Of a DNA stretch of 64,000 nt, positions 33,473 through 42,081 are shown one piece after another (the stretch's first letter is position 1; each line of letters opens with the position of its first letter). Source of the stretch: Paracoccaceae bacterium Fryx2 (GTDB lineage: Bacteria; Pseudomonadota; Alphaproteobacteria; Rhodobacterales; Rhodobacteraceae); assembly GCA_032334235.1 (NCBI GenBank), contig JAVSGI010000006.1, forward strand, positions 1 to 64,000, in the 5' to 3' direction. The translations under genes were made by a program, and so were the position numbers. A model generated the notes under the pieces. It did no database searches. It saw nothing but the letters and a program-made list of their open reading frames with translations, and had not been told where the DNA came from.

Positions 33473-34732
33473 ATGCCAAGCCGAATTCGTTTGACCGAGA
33501 AGGTTCTACGCGACGCCATCCCTGCTGAGGGACGCGACTACCAGATCTTCGATGATGACATTCGGGGATTTGCAGCTTGCATCTATCGGGGCGGCGGGCG
33601 CGCTTTCACCTTTGACTATCGCCATGCCGGGCGTCAGCGCAGGATGACCTTTGCGCGCTCGCCAGAATGGTCTGTCACAGCTGCGCGGGACCGTGCGCGG
33701 GAATTGCGCCGGGAGGTCGATCTGGGTCACGATCCTCTGGCGGAGCGAGACCAGATCCGCGAGGCCCCTCGCGTGCAAGATCTGATCGATCGTTACCTCA
33801 AGGAGCACGTGACCCGACTTTCGACGATGAACGCGGCCGATCAGAAATCCATGGTGGCAAAGCTGATCGCCCCGCACTGGGGCAAAAAGCTGGTCACCGA
33901 GATCACGAAAGCGGAGGTCGGGAAGCTTCTGGAAAAGATCGCCGAGGGCAGGGCGCGGCCGCACAAGGCCAAGCCCAACAACCGGGCGCGCAAGCTGCAG
34001 GGGCCAAAGCCCACGCCTGTGCGCGCCAATCGCGTGGGTGAGGTGCTGCGCAAGATGTTCAATCTTGCCATCGAATGGGGATGGCGAGAGGACAACCCGG
34101 CCAATGGTTTTTATCGACGTATCGAGAGCCCGCGCGAGCGGTTCTTGACCAAGGGCGAAATCGACCGGCTCGCCGCTGTGCTTGATGCCGACCCCGATCA
34201 GCGCGCGGCTGGTATCATCCGCATCTGCATGCTGACCGGCGCGCGGGTTGGCGAGGTGCGACAGGCGCGGTTCGAGCAGTTCAACCTCGAGCTTGGCATC
34301 TGGTCGAAGCCCGCCGCTACCACCAAGCAGCGTAAGGTCCACCGTGTCCCGATCTCCGAGGATGTGGCCGCCATTGTGCGCCAGCGCCATCTACTGGTGC
34401 CCAAGGGCAACCCTTGGCTCTTTCCCGGCGACGTGCCGGGCCAGCCCGTCAAGGAAATCCGCCGTTTTTGGCTACGGGTCCAAAAGGAAGCCGGGATCGA
34501 AGACGCGCGAATTCACGATCTCCGCCACACCTTCGCATCGCTTCTGGTCAACGGCGGGGCCTCGCTCGAGATGATTGGCAAGCTTCTGGGCCATACCCAG
34601 ATGCAGACCACCCAGCGCTATGCGCATCTGCTGGACGCGCCGCTGCGCGCGGGGCTCGATGCCGTGGCCAGTGCGATCCGGCCACGGCTGAAGGTCGTTC
34701 AGGATCAGGTGCCGGATCGGAAATCCGCCTGA
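33473..34732 (+). CDS. tyrosine-recombinase phage integrase
   Basis: Codes for 419 residues, with AAGGAGGTG ideally placed before the start. Residues 1-95 are the DUF4102-type arm-binding domain, about 100-215 the core-binding domain and about 220-400 the catalytic domain. The catalytic residues are Arg258 in MLTGARVGEVR, the H-L-R-H box near 348-352 (HDLRHTFAS), His374 in LGHTQ, and the nucleophile Tyr383 in QRYAHL. It integrates and excises the element, with the tRNA-Met fragment at 38,805-38,852 as the likely target. It appears intact. Confidence 0.95.
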   Translation: MPSRIRLTEKVLRDAIPAEGRDYQIFDDDIRGFAACIYRGGGRAFTFDYRHAGRQRRMTFARSPEWSVTAARDRARELRREVDLGHDPLAERDQIREAPRVQDLIDRYLKEHVTRLSTMNAADQKSMVAKLIAPHWGKKLVTEITKAEVGKLLEKIAEGRARPHKAKPNNRARKLQGPKPTPVRANRVGEVLRKMFNLAIEWGWREDNPANGFYRRIESPRERFLTKGEIDRLAAVLDADPDQRAAGIIRICMLTGARVGEVRQARFEQFNLELGIWSKPAATTKQRKVHRVPISEDVAAIVRQRHLLVPKGNPWLFPGDVPGQPVKEIRRFWLRVQKEAGIEDARIHDLRHTFASLLVNGGASLEMIGKLLGHTQMQTTQRYAHLLDAPLRAGLDAVASAIRPRLKVVQDQVPDRKSA

Positions 34733-34745
34733 GGGCACCGTCCGG

Positions 34746-35351
34746 TCAGGCCTTTTGGGATGTCTTGGTCAGCGCGCGCCAAATCGGTGTAATCCGTCGG
34801 CGGATCGAACGCTCGTCTGGCACGTCGTTGCCATCGGAGTGTTCCACGAACCATTCCTGCATCTCGGCGACCAGTTCGCCTTGAGAGGCGGGCAGGCCCC
34901 GTTCGTAGATGCGCAGCACAAGGGCCTGCAGCATCCCCTCCCAATCGTAGGGCGAGACCGACCCCGTGCTACCGCTCACCCGGTGGAACATCTGGTTTTT
35001 ATCCTCAAACCGATACATCTGCTGGCCGGAGATCAGAAGATCGGCAATGGACACTTCGACGCCCCCTGCGGGATCGGTGATCAACATCCAGTCGGTTTGG
35101 CCCTTGATCCGCACTCGGCGCACCCTAGCCGTTTGCGGACCTGTGCCGCTGCGACGGAACATCGGCAGGATGTCAAATGCTGCGATGATCACCTCACCAG
35201 CGACGATCTTGTCGCCGCACATCGCGGGCGGAATGCCGGTCAGAATGTCGAAATGCCCCGCCGCCGACCATCCGGCAACGTCAGCAATCGTATAGCCCCA
35301 TCGCGCTGCGACTTCATGGACCGTATGGAATTCTCGTTTTGGCAGCTTCAT
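34746..35351 (-). CDS. conserved hypothetical protein, prophage cargo
   Basis: Codes for 201 residues starting MKLPKREFHTVHEVAARWGY at 35351, with AGGAA 5 bases upstream. The frame is open to 35483, but that start has no ribosome site. Residues 5-45 resemble a small HTH-type domain (HTVHEVAARWGYTIADVAGW), followed by a strand-rich middle (VSIADLLISGQQMYRF) and a C-terminal helix (ELVAEMQEWFVEHSDGNDVP). It lies convergent to int and divergent from a WYL regulator, between int and att, a usual place for moron genes. Function is unknown. Confidence 0.55.
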   Translation of the reverse strand: MKLPKREFHTVHEVAARWGYTIADVAGWSAAGHFDILTGIPPAMCGDKIVAGEVIIAAFDILPMFRRSGTGPQTARVRRVRIKGQTDWMLITDPAGGVEVSIADLLISGQQMYRFEDKNQMFHRVSGSTGSVSPYDWEGMLQALVLRIYERGLPASQGELVAEMQEWFVEHSDGNDVPDERSIRRRITPIWRALTKTSQKA

Positions 35352-35518
35352 GCGTGTTCCTGTTTTTGCGTCAGTGCCGCCGCTCGTATCAACGGCGGCC
35401 TTGGGGTTGCGGGAGTGCAAGCCGACGGTCGGGCTTCGATCCCCCGAATCATTTTCCGACTCGCTTGCGCTCATATTCTGCACTAGCGTTGGCGTAAGAA
35501 GCTGACGTGGAGCGGGCC

Positions 35519-36511
35519 ATGGCCTTCAGAAAAGCTCAGGACCTGATGCGCTTGGCCGAGATGGCCGGGTCGCGCTATCGCGGCGTTTGCCTGAATGACG
35601 TCTGCGATGCCTTCAGCGTCAATCAGCGGACAGCACAGCGGATGATGCGCGAGTTCGAAGAGGCATTCCCGGCTTTTCTCCGATCGGCCGATCGTGACAG
35701 GCGGCGCTGGTGGAAGCTGAATGACACGCCACTCCTGCGCATGCAGGGTGTCCGCGACAGCGAACTTGCCGCGCTCGACATGAGCATCCGGCGCGCCCAG
35801 CGCGATGGGGCGGAGCTTAATGTCAAGGCGCTGGTCTCGTTGCGCGACAGGCTCCTGGCCATAATGCCATCTTCGCATGCCCGTCGTGCCGAGGCCGACG
35901 CGGCGGCAATGCTGGAGGCGCAGGGCTATGCCTGTCGCCCAGGCCCACGGACGAAGATTGCTCCAATGATCCTTGGCACCATTGCCGTTGGCATCAAGGC
36001 ACCGTTCTCGCTGGATATTGTCTACCAAGGGGCTCGGGACACTGAGCCCAAGCCGCGCCAGGTCGAACCCTATGGCTTGCTGCTTGGTGTGCGGCAGTAT
36101 CTGGTTGCCCGCGATATAGAGAATGGCCGCGAATATCGGCGGTTTCGTCTGGATCGCATCGTGGACGCCAGGATCACGGGGCAATCCTTCCCGCGGGATC
36201 CAGAGTTCGACCTCGACGCGTTTGCAGCACAGGCCTTCGGGTCGTTCCACTCTGAGGCTGAATATGGGCCGGTCGTCTGGCGTTTCTCGCCCAGCGCGGC
36301 GCCCATTGCGCGTGAGTTCGAGTTCCATCCCACCCAGCAGATCACCGATGAACCCGATGGCAGCCTGCGCGTCGAGTTCACCGCCTCAGGTTGGATCGAG
36401 ATGGTCTGGCATCTTTACCAATGGGGCGATCAGGTCGAGGTGATTGCGCCGGTGGAGCTGCGCGCGATGGTGACGGGGTTTCAGCGGGGGGATTTGGGGG
36501 TGTTGCCGTGA
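35519..36511 (+). CDS. WYL-domain transcriptional regulator
   Basis: Codes for 330 residues from the ATG at 35519 (GGAG 5 bases upstream). A GTG at 35507 is an alternative. Residues 5-60 are a winged helix (RYRGVCLNDVCDAFSVNQRT, then AQRMMREFEEAFP). About 155-230 is the WYL domain (EPYGLLLGVRQYLVARDIEN), and the rest is the WCX-type C-terminus ending WHLYQWGDQVEVIAPVE. WYL regulators sense nucleic acids or nucleotides and often control defence genes. Its place directly upstream of the retron suggests it could regulate that cassette, but no operator was identified. Confidence 0.85.
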   Translation: MAFRKAQDLMRLAEMAGSRYRGVCLNDVCDAFSVNQRTAQRMMREFEEAFPAFLRSADRDRRRWWKLNDTPLLRMQGVRDSELAALDMSIRRAQRDGAELNVKALVSLRDRLLAIMPSSHARRAEADAAAMLEAQGYACRPGPRTKIAPMILGTIAVGIKAPFSLDIVYQGARDTEPKPRQVEPYGLLLGVRQYLVARDIENGREYRRFRLDRIVDARITGQSFPRDPEFDLDAFAAQAFGSFHSEAEYGPVVWRFSPSAAPIAREFEFHPTQQITDEPDGSLRVEFTASGWIEMVWHLYQWGDQVEVIAPVELRAMVTGFQRGDLGVLP

Positions 36512-36615
36512 TGGTGCTAAGGGCGGGAAGCCGTCATTCGCTGCACATCACTTGAAAGGCAGCAATGCGCAATAATGGGTTGCACGCCTCCTACTGAAGT
36601 GGCAAGATTAACTCC

Positions 36616-36746
36616 GAGCGCGTGGGCAGATTTTACCGTTGTGTGTTCGCGACGGATGAAACCATCGTCAGGTGGATATGCCCTTTCGGGTTTCCTTCAG
36701 CATATTTTATGTGACCCTTCGGTTGCCTAAGAGTGCCCACGGGCTC
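36616..36746 (+). ncRNA. retron msr-msd RNA (Ec67/Eco2-like)
   Basis: Flanking inverted repeats a1 (36616-36628, GAGCGCGTGGGCA) and a2 (36734-36746, TGCCCACGGGCTC) pair over 13 bases with one mismatch. Immediately after a1 comes GATTTT, so the GGCAGATTT context matches the Ec67 branch site, which would make G36629 the branching guanosine. A hairpin follows (CCGTTG at 36635-36640 with CGACGG at 36649-36654), with further stems downstream (CCCTTTCGGG at 36681-36690). The a2 repeat ends 17 bases before the reverse transcriptase start. The msDNA would be copied from the second half. Confidence 0.85.
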
Positions 36747-36763
36747 ACCAAAACAGATATTTG

Positions 36764-38536
36764 ATGGGTCATATGAATTCTCTATCCAGATTTAGATCGT
36801 GCAAAAACATCTCTGATCTTGCTTATCTCGTCGGATATCAGCCCAAGACGTTATCCTACATTCTCTATAAAATCCCAGACAAGTCGAAGTATGTGGAGTT
36901 TGAAATCCCAAAGGCGACGAAGGGCGTTCGAAAGATATCTGCTCCGATTTCCGAGCTTAAACTCGTCCAAAGTCGGTTGGCACACGTTCTGCAAGATTGC
37001 CTGATGGAAATTGAGAAGGAGCAAGCCAGTGGCGAAAATTGCATTATATCTCATGGTTTCAAGCGCCATCTGTCAATCTCAACGAATGGCTCCCGGCATG
37101 TCGATAAAAAGTGGGTTCTGAATTTTGACCTGAAGGACTTCTTCCCCTCGATAAATTTTGGCAGAGTGCGTGGCTTTTTTATGAAGAACAAGCACTTCTT
37201 GCTGGAGGAGAAGGCAGCCACTATAGTTGCGCAATTGGCGTGCCATAATAATGCTCTTCCTCAAGGTGCGCCCACATCTCCGGTAATATCCAACCTCGTA
37301 GCCAACCATCTGGACATTAGACTTTCGAGAGTTGCCACGAAGAACAGATGCACCTACACACGCTATGCTGACGACATAACGTTCTCCACAAATAAAAGTG
37401 ACTTCCCGAAAGGCGTTGCTGCAGATCGTAATGATGGTAGCCCATCTGGAGACTGGGAGTTATCTAAAAAGATTCGCTCTGAAGTTAAAAGATCGGGTTT
37501 TGAAGTAAATCCTGATAAAACTCGAATGCTTTTCAGAAGGTCTCGACAAGACGTAACCGGACTCGTCGTAAATACAAAAGTAAACGTCAAGCGCGAGCTC
37601 TACAAGCAGGTTCGAGCTCAGCTGCATAGTTTCATTAAAGATGACGTTTGCTCTAAGAAAGTTAAGATCGGAGGTGTGGAAACCGAGGTGGTAGTGTCAG
37701 AGGCCGCACTCCAAGGAATGCTTAGTCACATTTTCTGGGTAAAGGGTGCCGAGTTTAACTACAGGAGACTTAATAAACCTACAGGCCCCCAAGAACCAGG
37801 TTTCTACAGGGAGTATCGACGCTTCCTAGATTACAAAACTTTTGTGGCTTCTCCCCAGCCCGTAGTTCTTTGCGAGGGGGTAACCGACAATATATACATC
37901 CAGTGCGCAATTAAGCGTAGCAAAGTCGCACGGCCGAAACTGCAAGATGCCGGGTCTTCAAGCGGCTTGGCTATTAAGCTGTTCCAGTATCCAAAAATCG
38001 GAAGCAAATTGAGAGTTCCAAGCTCGGTTCAGCACCTCAATGGCGGCACTGGGGACCTTAAAGAACTTATCTATAAATATAAGGGTCGCACAGATGGCTT
38101 GGCAGACAGAGGATTCATTTCTCCCGTTATCCTCTTGGTCGATAATGATCAGGGGGCGAGAGATGGTCTTTGGGGGGCAGTCAAGACTGCATCGGGCGCA
38201 AAGAAGAACGTTGATGGAACAAAGACATTTTATCACATCACCAAAAATCTTTACGTCGTACCGACCCCTAAGCTGATCGGCGGAAAAGATAGCATGATAG
38301 AAGACTTTCTTCCTTCCTCGGTCGTATCGCAAGTTCTTGGTGGAAAGATATTCAACCCGGATGAGAAGACGTTCGACAAGAAAAAGCACTATGGAAAACG
38401 CATCTTAGCTGAGAAGGTTTCAAAAGACCAAGCGAGCATTGATTTCGCCTCCTTCTCCGCAATCCTTGACGTTATAGAGGAGGTTTTGGACCATTTCTCG
38501 GCGCTCCCACGGGTCCACGGTCGAGTAAAATTGTGA
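36764..38536 (+). CDS. ret: retron reverse transcriptase fused to TOPRIM domain (type I-C, Ec67/Eco2-like)
   Basis: Codes for 590 residues, close to the 586 of the Ec67 enzyme. The RT domain (about 1-320) has LNFDLKDFFPSINFGRVRGF near 120, NNALPQGAPTSPVISNL near 163, the catalytic YADD near 201-204 (CTYTRYADDITFS), and the retron VTG motif near 264. The C-terminal part (about 365-590) is TOPRIM-like, with Glu in VLCEGVTDNIY near 371 and Asp-x-Asp in LLVDNDQG near 460. Eco2-like retrons need no separate toxin gene because the TOPRIM part is the effector. The gene is much more AT-rich than its neighbours, which indicates transfer. TTG 36761 and ATG 36773 are alternative starts. Confidence 0.93.
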   Translation: MGHMNSLSRFRSCKNISDLAYLVGYQPKTLSYILYKIPDKSKYVEFEIPKATKGVRKISAPISELKLVQSRLAHVLQDCLMEIEKEQASGENCIISHGFKRHLSISTNGSRHVDKKWVLNFDLKDFFPSINFGRVRGFFMKNKHFLLEEKAATIVAQLACHNNALPQGAPTSPVISNLVANHLDIRLSRVATKNRCTYTRYADDITFSTNKSDFPKGVAADRNDGSPSGDWELSKKIRSEVKRSGFEVNPDKTRMLFRRSRQDVTGLVVNTKVNVKRELYKQVRAQLHSFIKDDVCSKKVKIGGVETEVVVSEAALQGMLSHIFWVKGAEFNYRRLNKPTGPQEPGFYREYRRFLDYKTFVASPQPVVLCEGVTDNIYIQCAIKRSKVARPKLQDAGSSSGLAIKLFQYPKIGSKLRVPSSVQHLNGGTGDLKELIYKYKGRTDGLADRGFISPVILLVDNDQGARDGLWGAVKTASGAKKNVDGTKTFYHITKNLYVVPTPKLIGGKDSMIEDFLPSSVVSQVLGGKIFNPDEKTFDKKKHYGKRILAEKVSKDQASIDFASFSAILDVIEEVLDHFSALPRVHGRVKL

Positions 38537-38668
38537 TGTTTCATCCAATTCAATCGAAAGTCGAGACCAGCCGTTCGCCGCGCTGCTCACGGATGGCAGG
38601 TTTGGGCCGTTTGCGATCAAGATCGGGCGGGGTAGGGTGAAGGTCTACATCAACGCCACATCAACAGT

Positions 38669-38727
38669 CGAATGTGGTTTAGACGCTGGGTTTGCGGCCG
38701 AATGTGGGCGAATGTCGCCGAATGCGG
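38669..38727 (+). repeat. CGAATGTNG repeats, 10-bp spacing (right set, near att)
   Basis: Copies lie at 38669-38677 (CGAATGTGG), 38699-38707 (CGAATGTGG), 38709-38717 (CGAATGTCG) and 38719-38727 (CGAATGCGG). The last three are spaced exactly 10 bases. They are 80-140 bases from the tRNA fragment, a typical distance for integrase arm-type sites, and share the motif with the set at 33,133-33,151. Confidence 0.55.
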
Positions 38728-38804
38728 GGTCGGTAACTTTGCGAAATCAAAGGCTTGCGGGCTAAGTGATTGATTTTCATAACTTATTGGAATCGTTAAA
38801 TTAT

Positions 38805-38852
38805 AGGCTCATAACCTGAAGGTCGTCAGTTCAAATCTGACTCCCGCAACCA
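38805..38852 (+). other. tRNA-Met (CAT) 3' fragment, probable attachment site
   Basis: The sequence contains the anticodon loop CTCATAA, a variable loop (GAAGGTC), a perfect T-arm (GTCAG-TTCAAAT-CTGAC), the 3' acceptor strand and ACCA. The D-arm is missing, and no 5' half exists at tRNA distance. This is the usual mark left by an element that integrated into the 3' end of a tRNA gene, so it is taken as the right end of the prophage. The intact gene should lie at the other end, outside the window. Confidence 0.75.
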
Positions 38853-39448
38853 AATTACTGAAATATATCAGATGCTTAGTTCCTTAGCAAAACACTGGGG
38901 GATTGTGCGTGCGATTTCATGTCAACGCCATGTCAACGTTTGGCAAGTCGCATAAAAAGCGAAGCAAACAAGGCGTTTCGCCCGCTACAGTCATTTGCCT
39001 GTGAACTGAGAGGCAATCGTCCAGCCCACCATTTAAAGCGATCGACCTTTGTCTGCTGTCAGCCTCGTTCTTGGGGCATCACGTAGCGCGTGTTCGCTTT
39101 GTGTCGCCAACATTAAGGGCGGAGAGCCGCCATCGCTGCATCTGCGCGATCACACCCTCAGACAAGTGGAAGCACACATTCACGCGATTTTGGTAGGAGG
39201 GCGTTCGCTGAACCGCTGCAAGTTGGCACGGGCTGATATGCAGCATTGATCACAAGGATTTCCCGGCCCTAATGGTGCGGCATCGGGCCCGCCGCAGCAG
39301 CCGGGCTAACCGAGTAAATGTGATCATTGAATATTTGTTGCATCAGCGCTATCCAATCGAACAAGGGTATCGACCCCAAATAGGGGTCCAAGTAACCATG
39401 CAGCAAGACACCCAATGTCTAAGCACTGTAGTTTAAAAGGTCGCTACA
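38853..39448 (+). other. gap between prophage end and helicase gene, no gene seen
   Basis: About 600 bases hold no convincing gene. A direct repeat TGTCAACGCCATGTCAACG lies near 38,927-38,945. A 6-bp hairpin, GACCCC-AAATA-GGGGTC (39372-39388), is about 60 bases before the SNF2 gene and could be an operator. Confidence 0.4.
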
Positions 39449-42076
39449 TTGGCACAGCATCGGCATCAATCTGATACTATTTCGCTTACTCTACGCCTGA
39501 CACCGCATGGGCACCTCATTGCAGACACAGGCGATGGTGGTCCGCTGGTCGAAGCGTTTGTTCGTGGGGCGGGCTACGGCCTCCTGCGTCTGGGCGCCGG
39601 CACAACCAGGGGCTTGTCACCTGACCTTGCGTGGTGGCGCAATTTTTCCCGCCGCGCCATTTCAGCCTTGTGCCATCAGGCGAGCACGAATGTTTCTCCA
39701 CCAGAAGCCGAACTTGCGGCCTTGGTGCCGACAGTGCCGATGATGAAAGGGGCGGAATATGTGACTGCCGATGTGCTGTCTCGTCTTTGGCAGGAGATAG
39801 TGGCAGCCGTAGCGAAAGAAGCGGGGCCGGACTTACCGGGTTTTCTGTCTGCCCTGAACCCAGCATGGAACACAATCGGGAGGGTGCATTTCAATTTGGC
39901 AGAAAACCGCGGCGACCTCGACTTTCCCTTTGCGTTCATGGCCAGCTATACGACCGAACTCGCGGCCAGTGGCCAAGCGCGGCATGTGCCGCTAGGACAG
40001 GCTCTGCATGACTATGCCGAAGACCATTCACGGCTCTTGAATTTGCTACTCCCTGTCAGCCGAGCAAGTCAGTCATGCCCATGGCTGAAGGAAATGGTGG
40101 AGGGTGGGGAAATATACCATCCTTTAAGATGGAAACCCGCCAATGCTGCACGCTTTCTGGATAGCGCACCGGATCTCGGTGCTGCTGGAATTGTTTTACG
40201 CATGCCCGCAAGTTGGGCTGCCGCCCGCCCAACACGGCCTAAGGTCACTGCCTCTATCGGCAGTGAAACACCCTCTGCTGTTGGACTCGAAGGGCTGCTG
40301 GACTTCCGCATGGAGGTCACATTGAACGGTGAGACTCTATCGGATGAGGAGATGAGTACTCTGCTGTCTAGCACTGACTCGCTGGTATTGCTGCGGGGGC
40401 AATGGGTGGAGATTGATCGCGATCGCCTTGAGCGCGAAATGCAGCGATTCAAAACTGCTGAAGAACTGGCCGCAAGTGATGGGTTGTCGTTTTCAGAAGC
40501 GATGCGCCTGATGTCTGGAGCCGCCATTGCGGGAGATGATGTTGACGAAGCCACACGCCAATGGTCACAGATCACTGCAGGCCCATGGCTGGCCGAGACA
40601 CTTAAAAATCTGCGCGATCCTTCTGGTCATGGATGTCCCAGGGTCAAGCTGAAGGCACGCCTGCGGCCCTATCAAGAGGCCGGCGTCCACTGGCTGCACC
40701 TACTGACTGGGCTGGGCTTGGGGGCTTGCTTGGCCGATGATATGGGCCTTGGAAAGACTGTTCAGGTACTGGCGCTATTGCTGGCGCACCAGGGCAAAGG
40801 CCCCTCCCTGTTGGTGGCCCCTGCCTCTCTACTAGCGAATTGGGTAGCAGAAATCGACCGCTTTGCCCCAGATCTACGCGCCCAGATCGTTCATCCCTCG
40901 TCGATGTCAAAGGAGCAAATGACAAACCTTTTTGACTTCAATGAAATTGATCTGGTTATCACTTCCTACGGCACATTGCTGCGCCAACCGGTATTCACGA
41001 CCACTGACTGGAAGTTTTTGGTTCTTGATGAGGCGCAGGCTATCAAAAATCCCAAGGCCAAACAAACCAAGGCCGTTAAGACTATCAAGGCTACATCACG
41101 CATCGCCCTCACAGGTACGCCAGTGGAAAACCATTTGGGAGATTTATGGTCGATCTTCGATGTGATTAATCCTGGCTTGCTAGGAAGTGACAAGCAGTTC
41201 TCTCGTTACGCTAAAACCCTTGCTGCGCGTGAACACAATGCCTTTGGCCCATTGCGGGCATTGGTGCAACCCTACATCCTTCGCCGAATGAAGACTGATC
41301 CGTCGGTGATTTCTGATCTGCCGGACAAGACCGAAGTCAAGGCCCATTGCATGCTCAGCCGCAAGCAGGCGGCGCTCTACGCCCAGACCGTAGAGCAGTT
41401 GGCTGATGCGTTAAGTGCTGCGTCGGGTATTGAGAGAAAGGGGTTGGTTCTAGCCACTATCATGCGGCTTAAACAGATATGCAATCACCCCTCGCAATGG
41501 TTGATGGATGGGGGTTGGGATGAGGCTGATAGCGGCAAGTGGTTGCGTCTGCGCGAAATTGCTGAGGTTGTAGCTGCTCGGCAGGACAAGATGCTTGTGT
41601 TCACTCAGTTTCGTGCAGTAACCGCACCCCTGCACGACTACTTGGCCGAAATATTTGGACGCCCTGGCTTAGTGCTGCATGGTAACACGCCAGTCAAAGC
41701 ACGAGGGGCTCTGGTAAAGGCATTCCAAGAAGACGAAAATGTGCCGTTTTTCATTTTATCTTTGAAGGCGGGTGGATCGGGTCTCACCCTGACCGCCGCT
41801 TCGCATGTGGTGCATTTTGACCGTTGGTGGAATCCGGCAGTAGAAAATCAGGCTACAGACCGAGCTTTCCGTATCGGGCAGAAGCGCAACGTACTGGTCC
41901 ATAAATTTGTCTGCGCCGGAACCGTTGAAGAGAAGATAGATGCTATGATCGAGGCCAAAAAATTCTTATCAGAAGAAGTATTGGGTGGATCAGCCGAAAT
42001 AAACTTAACGGAAATGAACGATGACGATCTGCTGCGCCTCGTCGCCCTTGATCTTGCGGCTGTTTCGAAGGAGTAA
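39449..42076 (+). CDS. SNF2-family helicase/translocase
   Basis: Codes for 875 residues. The start is a TTG with AAAAGG 8 bases upstream and an in-frame stop just before it. The N-terminal half (about 1-390) is the bacterial SNF2-associated region. The helicase core has motif I DDMGLGKTVQVLALL near 430, motif II LVLDEAQAIKNPKAK near 523, the SGLTLTAASHVVHFDRWWNP segment near 775 and motif VI QATDRAFRIGQKRN near 797. It is a double-strand DNA translocase. It forms an operon with a SWIM zinc-finger gene 5 bases downstream. The sequence is a little richer in AT than the BREX genes. Confidence 0.92.
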   Translation: MAQHRHQSDTISLTLRLTPHGHLIADTGDGGPLVEAFVRGAGYGLLRLGAGTTRGLSPDLAWWRNFSRRAISALCHQASTNVSPPEAELAALVPTVPMMKGAEYVTADVLSRLWQEIVAAVAKEAGPDLPGFLSALNPAWNTIGRVHFNLAENRGDLDFPFAFMASYTTELAASGQARHVPLGQALHDYAEDHSRLLNLLLPVSRASQSCPWLKEMVEGGEIYHPLRWKPANAARFLDSAPDLGAAGIVLRMPASWAAARPTRPKVTASIGSETPSAVGLEGLLDFRMEVTLNGETLSDEEMSTLLSSTDSLVLLRGQWVEIDRDRLEREMQRFKTAEELAASDGLSFSEAMRLMSGAAIAGDDVDEATRQWSQITAGPWLAETLKNLRDPSGHGCPRVKLKARLRPYQEAGVHWLHLLTGLGLGACLADDMGLGKTVQVLALLLAHQGKGPSLLVAPASLLANWVAEIDRFAPDLRAQIVHPSSMSKEQMTNLFDFNEIDLVITSYGTLLRQPVFTTTDWKFLVLDEAQAIKNPKAKQTKAVKTIKATSRIALTGTPVENHLGDLWSIFDVINPGLLGSDKQFSRYAKTLAAREHNAFGPLRALVQPYILRRMKTDPSVISDLPDKTEVKAHCMLSRKQAALYAQTVEQLADALSAASGIERKGLVLATIMRLKQICNHPSQWLMDGGWDEADSGKWLRLREIAEVVAARQDKMLVFTQFRAVTAPLHDYLAEIFGRPGLVLHGNTPVKARGALVKAFQEDENVPFFILSLKAGGSGLTLTAASHVVHFDRWWNPAVENQATDRAFRIGQKRNVLVHKFVCAGTVEEKIDAMIEAKKFLSEEVLGGSAEINLTEMNDDDLLRLVALDLAAVSKE

Positions 42077-42081
42077 CATTC

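Noticed and set aside
38755-38852. Complete tRNA gene
   Set aside because: A TGCGGG stretch could pair with the acceptor, but it is about 50 bases before the anticodon arm instead of about 26, and no D-arm can be formed.
39049-39249. 66-codon ORF in the prophage/helicase gap
   Set aside because: It has no ribosome site and no protein-like pattern. Treated as chance.
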